Of a DNA stretch of 25,906 nt, positions 23,805 to 25,906 are shown in pieces. How positions within the stretch are numbered: the stretch's first letter is position 1; every line of letters begins with the position of its first letter. The notes beneath the pieces are model-generated. The model made no database searches and was not told the DNA's origin. It worked only from the letters and a program-made list of their open reading frames with translations. The stretch covers positions 1-25,906 of the forward strand of contig CAZBWW010000014.1 in NCBI GenBank assembly GCA_964496005.1, written 5' to 3'. Source of the DNA: CAZBWW01 sp964496005 (GTDB lineage Bacteria; Patescibacteriota; WWE3; UBA101185; UBA10185). The translations under genes were made by a program, and so were the position numbers.

Positions 23805-24358
23805 TCTTGTAACTCAAACTCATAAACCTTATTCCCATTCAACACATACCCTTTTGTTTCCTCAGCATTTACCCCAAACCCGCGAATATCGTTCCACACA
23901 GCCTCGTCTGTTAGCCTGTACTGCGTGACCACTTCACCTAAAGTATCTTCAGCTTTACTAAGTACAACAATTCTATTATTACCCTTATCAGCAACATAAA
24001 TATTTTGCATATCTACCGTAGTAAGCATTTGGATAGGGTTATTTAACGGCTTATCTAATCCGGACAGAGTAAAGTTATCCTGCGTACCGGTTGTAAAGCT
24101 TAATAACTTCCCGGCCCCATTCAAAACGTAAATACTAACGTCAATGCCAAGTGATTTTGCTCCGGTTAACTCTGCGTTTTGAGTCCATAACTCCCCACTT
24201 AGTTCACCGTCAACGCCGGCAGTGTCTTTTGTATATTTTGTGAGTTCGTCACCGCCCACAGAGTAAATAAATTCCAAGTATGTCGCGGTCGCACCAAAAT
24301 CAGTTACCGCATAACTATCAATTACCTCAAATGTGGTTGGGTCTAGTAATTTAAACCC
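23801..24358 (-). pseudogene. C-terminal beta-propeller part, separated from its N-terminal part by an in-frame TAG
   Basis: These 185 codons and their stop continue the frame of 24359-25729 without any shift; only a TAG at 24359-24361 intervenes. The first 27 codons (GFKLLDPTTFEVIDSYAV...) directly complete a propeller strand begun before the stop. A TTG at 24275-24277 is the first possible restart, but it has no clear ribosome-binding site. Later blades are visible as SIYVLNGAGKLLSF, NIYVADKGNNRIVVLSK and KGYVLNGNKVYEFEL, an NHL-like pattern. The frame has stayed open, so the break is recent, read through, or a sequencing error. It overlaps the kinase-like gene as ATGA. Confidence 0.75.
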
Positions 24359-25729
24359 CTAGGCATCAACAAGTGCCAAATTACCATCATAATCAAAGAT
24401 ATTTTTCACACCGGTAAATGTGGTTTGTAACGCGGTAAATTTAGGAGTAGTTACGTCAGAAACATATATCTTTCCGCCAACCGTATCGTTTACAAAAACT
24501 TTATCACCAACTACTGCAATTCCCGATGATTCAGCGGTGCTATCAGTTATTCTAACGTCATAAAACACTTCTTGAGGTACCCGCACAACTTTATTTTTTT
24601 CATCTTCGGCTACATCAATAACCGGTATGGTGGTATCATCCGTAGGTTCATCCGAATTGCCAACGTCAGTTACCGCCGAACCGTTATCCATAGTGCCGTT
24701 AACATCCTCATCAGCCCGACCAGTAAACACCATGTTACCTATTGCAACTATTCCTACAACTAAAAGCGCAATCCCCATTATTAACAGCCATTTGGGTTTT
24801 TTTCTTTTATTTTCCGAAGTTTGCTTATTAATGCTTTCTGCTGGTGTATTTGATGTAGTATCAGTATTTGCTTTTTCAGCTGATAAATGCGTTTGTGTAG
24901 ACGGGTCGGGTTTAGTAGTCGTAGGCTTTGCAGTTTTTGGTTGATCCGGTACTGCTGTATTAGGTACAGCAGGCTGGGCAATAACAGCGGCTGGTAAATC
25001 ACTTGTGGCTACTTTTGTTAAGCCATCAACTTTATTGTTTTTTGTTGCCGCAGATTCCTGGTCGTCGGTCTCACCGCCAAAATCAATAACTTCCGCACTT
25101 GAAAACTCTTTAATAACATCAAATTTTAATATCAGGCATGCTTCTTGCGGATTTAACGTGTCGGTTGCAAGACCTACCGCGCTAATAAGCTTTTCAGGCG
25201 GAAATCTGTTTACAAAATTATTTGTTGCTAAAATAACCACATCACTGTCTTTAACTACCCCAGACGCTACAGAAAAGTTTCCCTCTGTTGCGGCTTCAAC
25301 CGGTTTAATTTTCCCTTCCCGCATGAGAAATATTTTAGTGTTACCGTATTGCACTAAATACAGCGTATTTCCCCATAACACAGCTGCAGCAATACTAAAA
25401 GTTAAATTAATATCGTCACTGCCTGCATCTTTTGAAATTTGTGTGATATTATCCCGTAATTTTAAAATTGCTTTTTCTACCGCTTGTATAGGTGATGCAG
25501 TTTCGGACTGAAAATAAGAATCGTGTAGGATATCATTTACAATTTTTGTAACAAGCAGGCTGTCGAGCAGATTTTTGCCGGAAACTTCAAAAGCTGTGTA
25601 CACTACCCCTTTTTTCTCAAGCATTACATCGTCATCAGGTTCTATTACCAGACAATTCGAAATACTACTTGAGGTATCAGGTACTTTAGGATTAATTTTT
25701 TGGATTTTTGCTGTTAGTTTTCTATCCAT
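24359..25729 (-). CDS. Transmembrane protein: degenerate PP2C-like domain, helix, start of an outside beta-propeller
   Basis: A 456-residue reading frame that stops at an in-frame TAG. Residues about 20-215 resemble a PP2C-type phosphatase: LYLVQYGNTKIFLMREGKI (123-141) aligns with the usual GDSRxYLxRxG, and VVILATNNF (164-172) with LLLCTDGL. The metal-binding Asp residues are thus Asn in both places, so the domain is probably inactive and may only bind or sense. A Pro/Thr/Lys-rich linker (about 240-310) leads to one helix (313-335) and an acidic outside stalk. Propeller strands then begin (about 385-456) and end in NLALVDA just before the stop. With its continuation the full protein would be about 642 residues. 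The start lies 5 bases after the preceding gene's stop. Confidence 0.75.
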   Translation of the reverse strand: MDRKLTAKIQKINPKVPDTSSSISNCLVIEPDDDVMLEKKGVVYTAFEVSGKNLLDSLLVTKIVNDILHDSYFQSETASPIQAVEKAILKLRDNITQISKDAGSDDINLTFSIAAAVLWGNTLYLVQYGNTKIFLMREGKIKPVEAATEGNFSVASGVVKDSDVVILATNNFVNRFPPEKLISAVGLATDTLNPQEACLILKFDVIKEFSSAEVIDFGGETDDQESAATKNNKVDGLTKVATSDLPAAVIAQPAVPNTAVPDQPKTAKPTTTKPDPSTQTHLSAEKANTDTTSNTPAESINKQTSENKRKKPKWLLIMGIALLVVGIVAIGNMVFTGRADEDVNGTMDNGSAVTDVGNSDEPTDDTTIPVIDVAEDEKNKVVRVPQEVFYDVRITDSTAESSGIAVVGDKVFVNDTVGGKIYVSDVTTPKFTALQTTFTGVKNIFDYDGNLALVDA

Positions 25730-25734
25730 ATTAG

Positions 25735-25906
25735 TTAGAGCACAACCAATAAACTGTAAACCAAAATTGCAGCTGAAGCGAGAAGGTGTAGATACGCTGC
25801 TCCGGTAAAAAGAGGTGCCAGTTGTGTTTTAAAACTTCTGTTCATCAAGGCAACCTCGCGGGTAATTAAAAACGCTGCGACCAGGTATACTACTTGGGCA
25901 ATAATA
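25735..25906 (-). CDS. C-terminal end of a membrane protein (cut by window edge)
   Basis: A frame open to the window edge gives 56 residues with two hydrophobic helices (AQVVYLVAAFLIT, and GAAYLHLLASAAILVYSLLVVL) around a short basic loop (MNRSFKTQ). Its TAA lies 5 bases before the next ATG on the same strand, so it is the upstream member of the operon with the PP2C-like/propeller gene and the kinase-like gene. The family cannot be told from this fragment. Confidence 0.6.
   Translation of the reverse strand, partial: IIAQVVYLVAAFLITREVALMNRSFKTQLAPLFTGAAYLHLLASAAILVYSLLVVL

Noticed and set aside
1..25906. UGA recoding as in SR1/Gracilibacteria
   Set aside because: TGA ends several intact genes (for example the YdjM-type gene and the GT4 gene) and no frame needs it as sense.
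1..25906. CRISPR array or other long repeat array
   Set aside because: No regularly spaced direct repeats were seen; the only internal repeats are the PEGA domains and the promoter module.

Overview
The window looks like a chromosomal segment of a Candidate Phyla Radiation (Patescibacteria-type) bacterium. Supporting signs are AT-rich, tightly packed genes with many 1-20 base overlaps, a 625-residue alanyl-tRNA synthetase without the usual C-terminal domain, a ComF/UbiA/O-antigen-ligase/TPR/PEGA gene set, and many start codons only 6-9 bases downstream of a TATAAT-like box (leaderless or nearly leaderless messages). UGA is used as a stop and Trp is UGG, so the code is standard and the UGA-recoding lineages (SR1, Gracilibacteria) are unlikely. 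I cannot place it more finely.

Layout. 1-1215: the end of a probable nucleotidyltransferase-like gene and two stand-alone response-regulator receivers. 1296-3460: groES-groEL, reading leftward from a sigma70-type promoter that lies almost inside a CIRCE (HrcA operator) element. 3476-5282: a compositionally distinct island of three small membrane-protein genes with their own repeated promoter/Shine-Dalgarno modules; two of the proteins appear to be divergent paralogues. 5282-7815: alaS, a YdjM-type membrane hydrolase and tRNA-Cys. 7941-13452: a PEGA/SH3 surface protein, a TPR membrane protein, a methyltransferase, an alkyltransferase-like DNA repair protein, an O-antigen ligase and two unknown membrane proteins. 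13554-15235: ComF and a UbiA-family prenyltransferase resembling decaprenyl-phosphate phosphoribosyltransferase. 15527-21439: an ABC exporter, a CapA-like phosphoesterase and a small surface-glycan cluster (GT2, FkbM methyltransferase, GT4). 21513-22933: an unknown coiled-coil protein, tmRNA and SmpB. 22971-25906: a leftward operon of a membrane protein (cut by the window edge), a transmembrane protein with a degenerate PP2C-like cytoplasmic domain and an outside beta-propeller, and a kinase-fold protein.

How the parts fit. Protein quality control (GroESL, tmRNA/SmpB), translation (alaS, tRNA-Cys) and envelope construction dominate. The two most unusual parts are the membrane-protein island at 3476-5282 and the kinase/pseudophosphatase/propeller operon at 22971-25906. 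In the latter, one in-frame TAG at 24359-24361 splits the propeller gene while the frame stays open on both sides. Functions are read from motifs by eye; no database search was possible.
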